Below, one piece after another: positions 25,322-34,882 of a stretch of 64,000 nucleotides of DNA. Origin of the DNA: Steroidobacteraceae bacterium (GTDB lineage: Bacteria > Pseudomonadota > Gammaproteobacteria > Steroidobacterales > Steroidobacteraceae); assembly GCA_019187495.1 (NCBI GenBank), contig JABAQN010000025.1, positions 1 through 64,000 on the forward strand. Direction: 5' to 3'. The position numbers and the translations under genes were made by a program. Every line of letters starts with the position of its first letter. The stretch's first letter is position 1. The notes under the pieces were generated by a model that did no database searches, was not told where the DNA came from, and saw only the letters and a list, made by a program, of their open reading frames with translations.

Positions 25322-25324
25322 GCG

Positions 25325-27388
25325 TCATTCCTTCAGGTACTTCGTGAGCCAGGCCCGCACCTCGCCGTAGAAGTACCGGCTGTTTTCGCCGGAGAGAATC
25401 CAGTGATTCTCTTCGGGGAACACGAGCAGGCGACTCGGCACCCGCTGGCGCTTGAGCGCGCTCCAGTACTCGAGCGCGTTGTTGATCGGCACGCGGAAAT
25501 CCCTCTCACCGACCGTGACGAGCACCGGTGTCGCGAACTTCGCCGCGAACGCCATCGGATTCTGCGCCTGCCACGCGGCCGGATCGACCCAGGGCGGGCC
25601 ACCGAGGTTGACCTCGCGCGCATAGATCACGTCGCTCGTTCCCCATTGCGACTCGAGATCGACGAGCCCCGCGTGGCTGACGAGGCAGCGATAGCGCGTC
25701 GTGCTCGCCTGCATCCAGTTGGCGAGATGCCCGCCGTAGCTCGCGCCGCCGGCGCACTGGCGGCTCGCATCGATGAAGCTGAAGCGGCGGATCGCCTCGT
25801 CGGCCGCGTCGTTGATGTCGTCGGCCGGGCCGCGCAGCGGATCGCCCTGGATGGCCTGCGAAAACGCCTCGCCGTAGCCGGTCGAGCCCCGGTAGTCCGT
25901 CATCAGCACGACGAAGCCCGGCGCGGCGAGCAGATGCGGATTCCAGCGGATCCCGAAGCTGTCCTGCCACATGCCGTGCGGCCCGCCATGCATCAGCACG
26001 AAGAGCGGATATTTCTTCGCCGGATCGAAGCCCGGTGGCAGCGCGAGGAAGCTGTGAATCGTATCGCCGCGTCGGCTCCTGAACGAAAACTCCCGCAGCG
26101 GCTGCCAGTCGATCGCCGCCGCGCGCGCATCGTTGAAGGCGGTCAGCTGCACGTGACGGCGTGCGTCCGGTTCGAGGCGCGCGATCTCGGACGGATGCAC
26201 GGCGCTTTCCCAGACGGCCGCGATGACGGGCGCCTTTGCGCGCGCCGCCATCGACAGCCCCGAGTAGCTGCCGCTGCCGAGCGCGTAGGCGAGCCGCGGC
26301 GCAGCCCGATCCGCGGGTGTGCTGAAAAGCTGCACGCGCCCCCCGTCTTCGGCGAGGAACCAGACCGTGCGGCCATCCGCCGACACCGCGAACTCATCCA
26401 CGGGCCGATCGAGCGGCGCGGTCAACACCTTCGGCGCACCGGCCGCCGGCCAGTCGAGCACGGCGATCTGGTCGATGTTGTAGACCTTCGGCGTGCGTCG
26501 CTCGTATTTCATGAACAGCCGGTGCCCGTCCGCGGAAAAGCGCGGCCGGCCGTGGCTGTCGGGGCCCGTGGTGATCCGCACGGGTTCGCCTCCCGCGGCC
26601 GGGACGCGATAGAGCTGCAGGTCGACGAAGGCGTACGCGGCCTGGTCCTCGTTCGTCGTGGCGACGAACACGAGTTCGCGGCCATCACGCGTCCACACCG
26701 CATCGAGCGCATCGTCGCCGTTAGTCCGCCGGCCCGCGTAGCCGGACGACTTCGCAAGCTGCGTCCCCGCGAGCAGATCACGCGCCGCGCCCTGCGGCGC
26801 ACCCGCGACATCGAGCGCCTGGACGAACAGGTGCGGCTTTTTCGGCTCGCGCCAATGGTCCCAGTTGCGGATCGGGAAGCCGTCGTAGGCATGTACCTTG
26901 TATTTGTGGTCGGCGGCCGCCGGGTCGTCCGGGACGTCGCTCACGTAGGCGAGCCGCCGGCCATCCGGCGACAGGATCGGTGCACGCGCCCCGTGCGCCG
27001 CGCTCGTCAGGCGACGGGCCTCACCGCCCGAGGCGAGATCGAGCGCGTAGACCTGCGCCGCCTCGTCGCCCTCGCGCTTCGCCACAAACACGATGCGTGT
27101 CCCGTCCTCGCTCCAGGCGACGTCCGCCTCGCCACTGCGACTTCCGGTCAGGCGGCGCGCGGGCCCGCGACCGTCGGCGGCCACGATCCAGAGGTCGGTG
27201 ACCTTGTCCTTGTCCTCGTACGCCGGCTCGACGACCGTGAACACGATGGAGCGCCCATCCGGGCTGACTTGCGGCGCCGATACCCGCTTCGCGAGCCAGA
27301 CATCCTCGTGCGTGATCGGTCGCAACTGCTCGGCCTGGAGAGCGGTTACCGCAAGGAGGCCCATTGCCACCATCAGAGACTTTTTCAT
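25325..27388 (-). CDS. S9-family prolyl oligopeptidase-like peptidase, secreted
   Basis: 687 residues. A signal peptide (MKKSLMVAMGLLAVTALQAEQ) precedes a beta-propeller of WD40-like TolB repeats (VSPDGRSIVFTV, AWSEDGTRIVFVA, LSPDGRRLAYVS), about residues 30-430. An alpha/beta-hydrolase domain follows. The catalytic serine is in GGASYGGHLA, the aspartate in GERDFRVP and the histidine in EENHWI. The layout matches dipeptidyl-peptidase-5-type acylaminoacyl peptidases that trim peptides in the periplasm. The ATG overlaps the kinase stop codon (ATGA), so translation is coupled to the two-component system upstream. Confidence 0.93.
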   Translation of the reverse strand: MKKSLMVAMGLLAVTALQAEQLRPITHEDVWLAKRVSAPQVSPDGRSIVFTVVEPAYEDKDKVTDLWIVAADGRGPARRLTGSRSGEADVAWSEDGTRIVFVAKREGDEAAQVYALDLASGGEARRLTSAAHGARAPILSPDGRRLAYVSDVPDDPAAADHKYKVHAYDGFPIRNWDHWREPKKPHLFVQALDVAGAPQGAARDLLAGTQLAKSSGYAGRRTNGDDALDAVWTRDGRELVFVATTNEDQAAYAFVDLQLYRVPAAGGEPVRITTGPDSHGRPRFSADGHRLFMKYERRTPKVYNIDQIAVLDWPAAGAPKVLTAPLDRPVDEFAVSADGRTVWFLAEDGGRVQLFSTPADRAAPRLAYALGSGSYSGLSMAARAKAPVIAAVWESAVHPSEIARLEPDARRHVQLTAFNDARAAAIDWQPLREFSFRSRRGDTIHSFLALPPGFDPAKKYPLFVLMHGGPHGMWQDSFGIRWNPHLLAAPGFVVLMTDYRGSTGYGEAFSQAIQGDPLRGPADDINDAADEAIRRFSFIDASRQCAGGASYGGHLANWMQASTTRYRCLVSHAGLVDLESQWGTSDVIYAREVNLGGPPWVDPAAWQAQNPMAFAAKFATPVLVTVGERDFRVPINNALEYWSALKRQRVPSRLLVFPEENHWILSGENSRYFYGEVRAWLTKYLKE

Positions 27389-28713
27389 CTTCCCTCCTTC
27401 GTTTCGGATGCAGCCGGCAGCCAGACTGTAGCGCGCGCCCCGCCCCCTTCGCGATTCGCGAGGGCCAGATGCCCGCCGTGCGCCTCGACAATCTCGCGAC
27501 AGATCGTGAGCCCGAGCCCCGTGCCGCTCGCCTTGGTCGAATAAAACGGCAGCAGCGCCGACGCAAGCGCATCGTCGGGCAGGCCCCCGCCACGATCCCC
27601 GATCTCGAGCAGCACGCCGCCGCGATGCGCCCGGACACTCATCTCCACCGCGTCGGGTGGCGAACCCGACTCCCGCGCGTTCTTCAGGAGATTGATCGCG
27701 ACCTGCTCGAGCTGCGCGGCGTCGACCAGCAACGGCATGCGAGGCTCATCGCCGCGCAGCATGAAGGGGGAAACCGCCTGCAGGCGCGCAATGAACGCCG
27801 GCCAGTCGAGCGGCGCGGGTCGCGGCTTCGGCAGCTTCGCAAAACGGGCGTAGCCGTCGATGAAGCCCGCGAGATGCGCGGCGCGATCCTCGATGGTCGT
27901 GAACACGCGATCGAGGCGCTCGTCCCCCGCCTGCGCGAGCAGCAGCCGGCCCGAATGGGCGAGCGACGAAATCGGTGCGAGCGAATTGTTGAGCTCGTGC
28001 GCGATCACGCGGATCACCTTCTTCCAGATTTCCACTTCCTGCGCGGCGAGTTCGCGCGTGAGCCGCTTCAGCAGCAGCAGCCGGTGGGGCTGGGCATTCA
28101 GCAGGAATTGCCGCTGCGAAAGGTGGAAGACCTGCGGCTCGGACTCGACTTCGACGGTGAAGAGCCGATCGTCCGCGCCCGTAAGCGCCTCGCGCAGTGG
28201 CGCGGGCGCACGCTCCAGGACCACCTCGATCGACAGGCCCTCGAGCCTGCGCCCTGCGCCGAACAACTCGCGCGCCGCAACATTGCTGTAGATCACGCTG
28301 CCCGCGGCGTTCGTGAGGATGAGCGCGAGCGGCGTCGTCTGGATCACCGTGTCGAGCAGCAGTTCGCGCTGGTAGAGATCGACGCGTTCGCGCCGCAGCA
28401 GCCCGCCGAGCGAGTTGTAGGCCTCGACGAGTTCACCGAGCTCGTCGTCCGAGGTGCGCGTGATCGACACGCTGAAGTCGCGATCGCGCAGGCTCGCGAT
28501 CCCGTCGCGGAGCGCGACCGCCGTGTCCCGCCAGCGGCCGATGGCCGCGCGCGCGAGCCAGACGCCGGACAGGACCCCGGCGAGCACACCACAGAGGGCC
28601 GCGACCCACGGCGCGAGCCAGCGGCCCGCGATGACGGCGCCTGCGGCTGCGACGAGCGCGGCGGCGCCGACAGCCGGCAGCAGCCTGCCCTCGAGCGAGC
28701 GACGCGGGCGCAT
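27385..28713 (-). CDS. Sensor histidine kinase, NtrY-like
   Basis: 442 residues. Two N-terminal membrane helices (LLPAVGAAALVAAAGAVIAG, WVAALCGVLAGVLSGVWLA) are followed by a HAMP-like linker, a PAS-like domain (about 115-200) and the kinase core. The phospho-acceptor is H239 (VIRVIAHELNNSLAPISSL), the N box is NLLKNARES, and the ATP-lid motifs are GDRGGGLPDDAL and GTGLGLTICREIV. The very short segment between the helices leaves almost no periplasmic sensor, so the signal may be sensed in the membrane or cytoplasm. Its start overlaps the response-regulator stop by one base, so the two are clearly a pair. Confidence 0.93.
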   Translation of the reverse strand: MRPRRSLEGRLLPAVGAAALVAAAGAVIAGRWLAPWVAALCGVLAGVLSGVWLARAAIGRWRDTAVALRDGIASLRDRDFSVSITRTSDDELGELVEAYNSLGGLLRRERVDLYQRELLLDTVIQTTPLALILTNAAGSVIYSNVAARELFGAGRRLEGLSIEVVLERAPAPLREALTGADDRLFTVEVESEPQVFHLSQRQFLLNAQPHRLLLLKRLTRELAAQEVEIWKKVIRVIAHELNNSLAPISSLAHSGRLLLAQAGDERLDRVFTTIEDRAAHLAGFIDGYARFAKLPKPRPAPLDWPAFIARLQAVSPFMLRGDEPRMPLLVDAAQLEQVAINLLKNARESGSPPDAVEMSVRAHRGGVLLEIGDRGGGLPDDALASALLPFYSTKASGTGLGLTICREIVEAHGGHLALANREGGGARATVWLPAASETKEGR

Positions 28714-30059
28714 CAGGCCGTCGACTTGAGGCCGAGTTTCTCCATGCGGCGATAGAGTGCCTGACGCGAGAGCCCGAGGTCACGCGCGGCATGCGCGACG
28801 ATACCCGCGCTGCGGGTGAGCGCCTGCTCGATCGTCTCGCGGTCGAACAGTGATTCATCGCCGCCCGCGCCCGCGGGCTGCGACGGCGCGGCGAGCCCCA
28901 GAGCCGTCGCCGAAATGACCGGTCCCCCGGCGAGCAGCGCTGCGCGCTGCATGGCATTGCGCAGCTCACGTACGTTGCCGGGCCAGTCGTGCCGCACGAG
29001 GGCACGCTCGGCATCGGGCGAGAGCGACAGGTCGGGATCGAGGAAGTGGCGGGCGAGCGGCAGGATGTCCTCGCGCCGCTCCGCGAGCGGCGGCAGTTCG
29101 AGTTCGATCACGTTCAGGCGGAAGTAGAGGTCCTCGCGAAAGCGGCCCTCGCGGATCGCCTGGCGCAGGTTGGTGTTGGTGGCCGCGACGAGCCTCACGC
29201 GCACGCGCCGCGTCTGGTTCGATCCGAGGCGCTCGAACTCGCCCGTCTGCAGCACGCGCAGCAGCTTCGACTGACCGCTCGCGCTGAGATTCCCGAGCTC
29301 GTCGAGCAGCAGCGTGCCCCCGTCGGCGGCCTCGAAGCGCCCCGGACGGGCGCGCGCACCGGTGAAGGCGCCGGTCTCGGTGCCGAAGAGTTCGGCTTCA
29401 ATCAGATCGTTCGGCAACGCCCCGATGTTCACCTTGATATAAGGGCCACCGCGCACCGCGGAATTCGCCTGCACGATGTCGGATACCACTTCCTTGCCGG
29501 AGCCGTTCGGGCCCGTGATCAGCACGGGCACGTCGGCATGCGCGACCTGCGCCGCCATCGCGACGAGGGTGTGCATCCGCTCGCTCGCGTAGACGATGCC
29601 GCAGAGATCGTGGCACGCGGCAAGCTTCTCGCGAGCTGCCGCGCGCTCCTTGCGCAGCGCGAACACGTCCGCCTGCGCGCGCTGCAGGTCGAGGAGATTG
29701 CGCACCGAGGTCAGCAGGCGCGCGTCCTCCCAGGGCTTCGCGACGTAGTCGGCCGCGCCTTCCTTCACGAGTTCGACCGCCGTCTCGAGGTGCGTCCATG
29801 CGGTGAGGAGGATCACCGGCAGTTCCGCCCGCTGCGCCCGGATCGCGCGAAAGAGCTGTACACCCTCTTCGCCGCCCGTCGCCTCGCGCCGGAAGTTCAT
29901 GTCCTGGATCACGAGGTGCACCGGCTCGCGCGCGAGAGTGGCGAGCCCTTCGGCCGGCGACGCCGCGGTGAGCGTGCGCACGCCATGGATCGAAAGCAGC
30001 ACTTCGAATGCCGTGCGGACCGCTTCGCTGTCGTCGATCACCAGGACGGTGCGGTTCAT
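28713..30059 (-). CDS. Sigma-54-dependent response regulator, NtrC family
   Basis: 448 residues from the ATG at 30059. The receiver domain (about 1-120) has the acidic pocket D9/D10, phospho-acceptor D53 (VIQDMNF) and K in YVAKPWED. The AAA+ domain has Walker A GPNGSGKE, the sigma-54 contact loop GAFTGA, Walker B GGTLLLDELG and the R-finger region FREDLYFRLNV. A Fis-type helix-turn-helix is at the C-terminus (HAARDLGLSRQALYRRMEKLGL). Upstream in-frame starts at 30098 and 30203 would only add non-conserved residues. The likely target is the sigma-54 promoter at 34793-34808 that starts this same gene run, which implies autoregulation. Confidence 0.94.
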   Translation of the reverse strand: MNRTVLVIDDSEAVRTAFEVLLSIHGVRTLTAASPAEGLATLAREPVHLVIQDMNFRREATGGEEGVQLFRAIRAQRAELPVILLTAWTHLETAVELVKEGAADYVAKPWEDARLLTSVRNLLDLQRAQADVFALRKERAAAREKLAACHDLCGIVYASERMHTLVAMAAQVAHADVPVLITGPNGSGKEVVSDIVQANSAVRGGPYIKVNIGALPNDLIEAELFGTETGAFTGARARPGRFEAADGGTLLLDELGNLSASGQSKLLRVLQTGEFERLGSNQTRRVRVRLVAATNTNLRQAIREGRFREDLYFRLNVIELELPPLAERREDILPLARHFLDPDLSLSPDAERALVRHDWPGNVRELRNAMQRAALLAGGPVISATALGLAAPSQPAGAGGDESLFDRETIEQALTRSAGIVAHAARDLGLSRQALYRRMEKLGLKSTA

Positions 30060-30142
30060 CAGGCTGTCGCGCAGGGCGTTCGTGGTGGCTGACCTCATCG
30101 TTGGATGCCGGATCCCGCCCGGGGGTTGCAACGCCGTGGCCC

Positions 30143-31357
30143 TCAAACAGTGCGGGTCGCGACGGAGGGTGCGATCCGCGCGGCGCGCCGCGCGGGCTGC
30201 CACGCGGCAGCCTGGCCGAGCGCCCAGAGCGCAACGACGCCGCCGACGAGATAATACAGGTCGAGCCGCGGCAGCTCATAGGCGCGCGACAGCGAGTAGC
30301 CCACGCCAAGCGCGAGCGCGGCGCCGAGCAGGACACCGCCGGTCGTGATCAGCCAGTTCTCGACCATGAAGTAGCGGACCACATCCACCTTGCGCGCGCC
30401 GACCGCGCGGCGCGTGCCGATCTGGCGCGTGCGGACGTTCACGTTGAAAGTGGCGAGCGCGAAAATGCCGAGCGCGGTCACGCAGGCGAGCAGCGCGGTC
30501 ACGGCGACCAGGAAGATCGCGATGTTGCGGTCCGACTGGTAGCTGCGATTGCGATAGTAGTCGAGCGGGCGCACATGCTGGACCACGCGGCGCGCATTCG
30601 AGGCGGATAAGTGTTCCTCCGCCAGTTTCGAGATCGCATTGCGCCGGCCCGCCTCTGTGCGTACGAGGTAGGTCGCATTCGGCCCGGACGGCTGGCGCGG
30701 CAGGAGCCCTACGTGATCGAGCTTGTCCCAGTCCACCCACGAACCCTGCATGTGCTCGATCACGCCGGTCACGGTCACCGGCCGGCCGAGTGCATCGTAG
30801 GCCACCTTGCCGATCGCATTGTCGGTGCCGAACAGCGATTTCGCGAGCGCGCGCGTCACGATCATGCTCGGCACCGGCTGGTTGAACGTCGGGTCCTCGG
30901 GCAGGATTTCCTCCTGCCGGAACTTCCGCCCCGCGGCGAGCTTGACGCCGAGCGCATCGACGCCCGAGTCGTCGAGCAGGAAGTAGTTCATCGGCACCCC
31001 TTCACCCTTCGCTTCCGGTGTCTTGAAGAGCCGATTGGAAGAACCACTGCCGCTCAGCGGGATCTGGCTCACCACTGTCGCGGCGCGCACGCCCGGCTGG
31101 CTGCGCAGCCACCCGAGATCGTCGCGTACGGTCGCCATATGGTCGTAGCCGGCGCCGAAGCCGATGGTGTCGATGACGATGATGTTGCCGATGTCGACGC
31201 CCGTGGGACGACCGATCTTGTCGACGCGCTGCTTCACGATGTAGACGGCGTTGACGAGCACCGCGAGGGCGATAGCGACCTGCAGGGCGACCAGCACGGC
31301 ACCGGTGCGGTTGCGCAGCAGCGCGGAGAGTATCGGACGGATGTCCTGCGTGATCAT
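30143..31357 (-). CDS. MacB/FtsX-type ABC transporter permease
   Basis: 404 residues. One N-terminal membrane helix (TGAVLVALQVAIALAVLVNAVYIV), a large periplasmic MacB-core domain (about 45-275) and three C-terminal helices with the FtsX-domain segment VNVRTRQIGTRRAVGARKVDVVRYFMVENW. The end VATRTV is short. Together with the neighbouring permease, ATPase and membrane-fusion protein it would form a MacAB-like exporter moving a substrate from the periplasm outward. It starts seven bases after the preceding permease gene ends. Confidence 0.92.
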   Translation of the reverse strand: MITQDIRPILSALLRNRTGAVLVALQVAIALAVLVNAVYIVKQRVDKIGRPTGVDIGNIIVIDTIGFGAGYDHMATVRDDLGWLRSQPGVRAATVVSQIPLSGSGSSNRLFKTPEAKGEGVPMNYFLLDDSGVDALGVKLAAGRKFRQEEILPEDPTFNQPVPSMIVTRALAKSLFGTDNAIGKVAYDALGRPVTVTGVIEHMQGSWVDWDKLDHVGLLPRQPSGPNATYLVRTEAGRRNAISKLAEEHLSASNARRVVQHVRPLDYYRNRSYQSDRNIAIFLVAVTALLACVTALGIFALATFNVNVRTRQIGTRRAVGARKVDVVRYFMVENWLITTGGVLLGAALALGVGYSLSRAYELPRLDLYYLVGGVVALWALGQAAAWQPARRAARIAPSVATRTV

Positions 31358-31364
31358 GGGCGCC

Positions 31365-32699
31365 TCACTGCGATTTCAGGTACACGGAAGGTGCAATGCG
31401 TCCGATACGCCACGCGGGATAGAGGCCGGCGGCGAGTGCGGCACCGACGGCGATGGCCACGGCGACGCCGAGGCTCCAGGCATTCACGTGCATCAGCCCC
31501 GTGAAGCCCTCGCGCGGCGACGCATACATGACGCGCAGCGCATGCAGCCCGAGGGCCGAGAGCGCCACGCCCAGCACGGCGCCGACGGCCGCGATCATCC
31601 CGGCCTCGGCCAGGTGCTGCAGGAACACCTGGCGGCGGCTCGCGCCGAGCGCGCGCCGCACGCCGGTGATCGCGGCACGGCCCAGGAACTTGGCGAGCAG
31701 CAGCCCCACGGTGTTGATCAGGCACACTGCGAGGAACGCGAAGGCGAGGGCGACGAGCATGCGGTTGTCGTCACGCACGACTTCATTGATGCGCAACCAC
31801 TCGTCGATGGGCGTCAGCCGATTATTGTCGGGGCGCTGGAAGCGGCCGCTCCTGCGCTCACCGGCCACATAGCTGTCGAGCCAGGCCTGCATGCGCGTAC
31901 GCGCCGCCGCATCCGGCAGCTCGACCCACACCTGGATCCAGATGCATTCCGAGGCGAGGAAGCCCGCGAATGAATCGATCGACTCGGGCTTCCAGCAGTT
32001 GGTGTTGCCTGCGCTTTCCAGTTCGAGCGAAGGCGCCCAGCCGATCGGCACATACATGGCCTCGGGGTCCTGGAACGCGCCGTTGTTCAGATCGTAGAAG
32101 GTCGGCGCCGGATGCCACTCGCCGAGCACGCCGACGATCCGGTACACGCGATCGTTCCAGCGGATCGTGCGCCCGACACTGTTTGCACCGCCGAAGAAGC
32201 GTTCGTTCGTCTCGCTGCTCAGCACCGCGACGGGTTCGGGGGCCGCGTCGGCGGCCGCTTTCCAGCCACCACCGTACCGGAACGGCACGTCGAAGAGATC
32301 GAAGAAGTCCGCCGACGTGACGCGCACGATCGAATTCTCGGGACGCACACCACCGCCGTCGCCATCGTTCGAGATCACGCCATAGCCCTTGAACATGCGC
32401 ACGGCGTGCTGCGGGATGCCCGACGCCGTCACCGCTTCCGCGTCGCGCCAGGTCAACTGCGGAGGCGGCAGGTCCGGATGCTTGTCGTCTGCCGGCTGCT
32501 CCGGGTCCCAGCTGTCGAGCGTCACGGCATAGACGCGATCATTCTTCCACCACAGCGGATTCGAAGACATGCCGTGGTGGACGGTCAGCGTGACCACGCA
32601 CACGGCGATGCCGAGCGCGACCGCGAGCACCATCAGCGAGGTGATGCCGGGGTTGCGGCGCAGGCTGTGCGCCGCGAGCTTGATGTAGTAGCCGAACAT
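31365..32699 (-). CDS. MacB/FtsX-type ABC transporter permease
   Basis: 444 residues with the same architecture as its neighbour: N-terminal helix (PGITSLMVLAVALGIAVCVVTLTV), a larger periplasmic domain containing three cysteines in the NTNCWKPESIDSFAGFLASECIW region, and an FtsX-type C-terminal half (AAITGVRRALGASRRQVFLQHLAEAGMIAAVGAV). Two different half-permeases encoded in tandem suggest a heterodimeric permease, unlike the homodimer of classical MacB. It ends seven bases before the second permease and starts eleven bases after the ATPase gene. Confidence 0.92.
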   Translation of the reverse strand: MFGYYIKLAAHSLRRNPGITSLMVLAVALGIAVCVVTLTVHHGMSSNPLWWKNDRVYAVTLDSWDPEQPADDKHPDLPPPQLTWRDAEAVTASGIPQHAVRMFKGYGVISNDGDGGGVRPENSIVRVTSADFFDLFDVPFRYGGGWKAAADAAPEPVAVLSSETNERFFGGANSVGRTIRWNDRVYRIVGVLGEWHPAPTFYDLNNGAFQDPEAMYVPIGWAPSLELESAGNTNCWKPESIDSFAGFLASECIWIQVWVELPDAAARTRMQAWLDSYVAGERRSGRFQRPDNNRLTPIDEWLRINEVVRDDNRMLVALAFAFLAVCLINTVGLLLAKFLGRAAITGVRRALGASRRQVFLQHLAEAGMIAAVGAVLGVALSALGLHALRVMYASPREGFTGLMHVNAWSLGVAVAIAVGAALAAGLYPAWRIGRIAPSVYLKSQ

Positions 32700-32710
32700 G
32701 GCGCGACTCC

Positions 32711-33430
32711 TCAGCCCGCGGCCGCCGCCGCGAAAGTCGCCGGCTGCGCATGCGGCTCGTACGGCCGGAAATCGGACACCTGTCCGTCGATCACCTGCAC
32801 ATTGCGCTGCGCGCGCCGCGCGAGCTCCGGATCGTGCGTCACGAGCACGATCGTCGTGCCCATCTCGTTGATCTGCTCGAGGAGGTCCATCACCTGGCGC
32901 GCCATCAGCGAATCGAGATTGCCGGTCGGCTCGTCGGCGAGCAGGAACTTGGGATCGCCCGCGATCGCCCGCGCGATCGCGACGCGCTGCTGCTGGCCGC
33001 CCGAGAGCTGCGAGGGCAGATGGTGCGCGCGCGAGGCGAGCCCCACGAGATCGAGCGCGCTCGTGATGCGCTCGCGCCGCTCGGCCGCCTTCATGCGCCG
33101 GTAGCGCAACGGCACGTCCACGTTGTCGAAGATGTCGAGGTCCGGGATCAGGTTGAAGCTCTGGAAGATGAAGCCGATCTTCTCGTTGCGCAGCCGCGAG
33201 CGCGCGTCGTCGGACAGGCCGTTGGTGTCGACGCCGTCGAGATGGTAGGTGCCGGTGTCGAATCCTTCGAGGAGCCCCGCGACGTTGAGGAACGTCGTCT
33301 TGCCCGAGCCCGAGGGACCGGTCACGGCAACGAACTCGCCCTCTGCGACTTCGAGCGAGAAGTCGCGCAGCGCGTGCGTCTCGATGAGGTCGGTGCGGAA
33401 CACTTTGCTGATGTGGCGCATGGCGAGCAT
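32711..33430 (-). CDS. ABC transporter ATP-binding protein, MacB/LolD-type
   Basis: 239 residues from ATG 33430 (preceded by a GAGGGA site); the longer frame upstream is not conserved-looking. Walker A GPSGSGKTT at about 38-46, Q-loop FIFQSFNLIPDL, signature LSGGQQQR, Walker B LLADEPTGNLDS and the switch histidine VTHD are all present. The RNEKIGFIFQ segment is typical of the LolD/MacB subclass. It energises the permease pair encoded immediately downstream. An alanine-rich C-terminal tail of about 15 residues follows the normal end. Confidence 0.95.
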   Translation of the reverse strand: MLAMRHISKVFRTDLIETHALRDFSLEVAEGEFVAVTGPSGSGKTTFLNVAGLLEGFDTGTYHLDGVDTNGLSDDARSRLRNEKIGFIFQSFNLIPDLDIFDNVDVPLRYRRMKAAERRERITSALDLVGLASRAHHLPSQLSGGQQQRVAIARAIAGDPKFLLADEPTGNLDSLMARQVMDLLEQINEMGTTIVLVTHDPELARRAQRNVQVIDGQVSDFRPYEPHAQPATFAAAAAG

Positions 33431-33449
33431 GTGTGGATCCCTCGGGTAG

Positions 33450-34781
33450 TCAGTCGACGATCTGGATTTCGGCGGCATCGCGGAAGTCGCCGGTATCGGA
33501 GACGATCACGCGGTCCTTCGCGGCGAGCCCGGACAGCGCCTCGATCCTGGAAATCGAGGCTGCGCCGAGCTGGACGGGGATGCGCACGGCGCGATCGCCC
33601 CGCACGACATAGACCGCACGGGTGGTCTCGTCGAGCGTCGGTCCCCGGTCGAACGCGAGCACGCCGTCGCGTTCGTCGAGCACGATGCGCACCGAGGCGC
33701 GCTGGTTCTGCCGCAGCGCCTTCGGCGGATCGCCCGCGAACTTGAGTCGCCCGGTGACCTGGCTCTGGCGCACTTCGGGGGAAATCGATGCGACGGTGCC
33801 GGGCCAGGCGCGGCCGTCGAGCGTGATCCCGGCGACCATGCCCGGCCGGATTTCGGTGGCATAGCTTTCCGCGACCTGGAACTCGACTTCGAACTCGCCG
33901 AGATCGACGACCGTCACGAGTGGCGCATTCTGCGCGACGTTGGCGCGCTCGGCCTGCGCGAGGTTGGCGACGCTGCCCGCGACCGGCGAGCGCACCGTGA
34001 GCTCCGCGACGCGGCGCTCGAGGTCCTTCACGACGAGTGCCTGCCGGTCGCGCTCGAGGCGGCGCGTACGCAGCTCGAGCTGCAGGCTGTCGCGCTCGAG
34101 GCTCGCCGTCGCCTTCGCATGGTCGAAATTGAGCCGCGCGGTGGCCACCTCGTCCTGCGCCTTGCGCAGGTCGCGCTCCGGGATCACGCGCGACTCCCAG
34201 GCTGATTGGGCGCGCGCAAGTTCACGTTCGGCGGCGCGGATCTGCACGTCCGCGAGATCCGCCTGCTGCTGGTTCAGGAGATTCTGGCGACGGATCTCGA
34301 TTTCCTCGCGGGCGAGCGCCGCTTCCGCGCCCGCGAGCGTCGCACGCTCGCGCTCGAACTCGTTACGCAGCTCCGGACTGTCGAGGGTTGCGAGGACCGC
34401 GCCGCGCTCGACCGTATCGCCCGCGCGCACCGCGTACGAGATCGTGCCCGGCGCCGAGGCGAAGATCGTCGGGCTCACCGCGGCGATCACCGTGCCTTGC
34501 GCCGCGACATCGCGTACGAAATGGCCCCGAGTCACGGTCGCGATGCGCAGGCGTTCGAGCGGAACCGGGTGGCTCGAGCCGAGCCAGCCGTGCACGAGCC
34601 ACGCGAGCGCGATCAGCGCGATCGCGCCGGCACCCACGGCGATCAGGAGCCGGCGCCGGCGCAGTGCCTGGCGCGGCGCCGGATCGCGCGCGACATCCTG
34701 CGCCGCGGTGCTGCGCATGACGCTGTCGATCGCGAGCGGGGCGGACTCGCCGGACGGCTTGCGAAGCGTGCTGATCTTCAT
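33450..34781 (-). CDS. Periplasmic membrane-fusion (HlyD/MacA-type) protein
   Basis: 443 residues from ATG 34781. An N-terminal anchor helix (LLIAVGAGAIALIALAWLVHGWLG) is at about residues 45-70. It is followed by a barrel-sandwich segment (YAVRAGDTVERGAVLATLDSPELRNEF), a long coiled-coil hairpin (about 150-270, rich in E/R/A heptads), a second lipoyl half (VRSPVAGSVANL) and a beta-barrel domain (ITLDGRAWPGTVASISPEV). It would link the inner-membrane ABC exporter to an outer-membrane channel. The start is uncertain: the predicted sigma-54 transcription start falls almost on this ATG, so a leaderless message or an internal start near 34718 are both possible. It is the first gene of the eight-gene run. 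Confidence 0.9.
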   Translation of the reverse strand: MKISTLRKPSGESAPLAIDSVMRSTAAQDVARDPAPRQALRRRRLLIAVGAGAIALIALAWLVHGWLGSSHPVPLERLRIATVTRGHFVRDVAAQGTVIAAVSPTIFASAPGTISYAVRAGDTVERGAVLATLDSPELRNEFERERATLAGAEAALAREEIEIRRQNLLNQQQADLADVQIRAAERELARAQSAWESRVIPERDLRKAQDEVATARLNFDHAKATASLERDSLQLELRTRRLERDRQALVVKDLERRVAELTVRSPVAGSVANLAQAERANVAQNAPLVTVVDLGEFEVEFQVAESYATEIRPGMVAGITLDGRAWPGTVASISPEVRQSQVTGRLKFAGDPPKALRQNQRASVRIVLDERDGVLAFDRGPTLDETTRAVYVVRGDRAVRIPVQLGAASISRIEALSGLAAKDRVIVSDTGDFRDAAEIQIVD

Positions 34782-34792
34782 GCGCTGTGGGT

Positions 34793-34808
34793 TGCACCAA
34801 CCATGCCA
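34793..34808 (-). promoter_or_regulatory. Sigma-54 (-24/-12) promoter of the ABC exporter / two-component run
   Basis: The reverse strand reads TGGCATGGTTGGTGCA. It has the invariant GG (plus 34806-34807) and GC (plus 34794-34795) separated by exactly ten bases, and matches the TGGCAC-N5-TTGCA consensus at nearly every key position. The transcription start would lie near 34782, directly before the membrane-fusion gene. Confidence 0.78.
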
Positions 34809-34882
34809 GCGCATCGCCCATCGGCAACTGATTGATCAAGCACCACATTTTTCCGCATCCCGTTCCCGACGCCGCCGCGGAT

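Noticed and set aside
25184-27544. A 786-codon open frame antisense to the S9 peptidase
   Set aside because: Arginine-rich shadow of a gene with intact catalytic motifs and a signal peptide.
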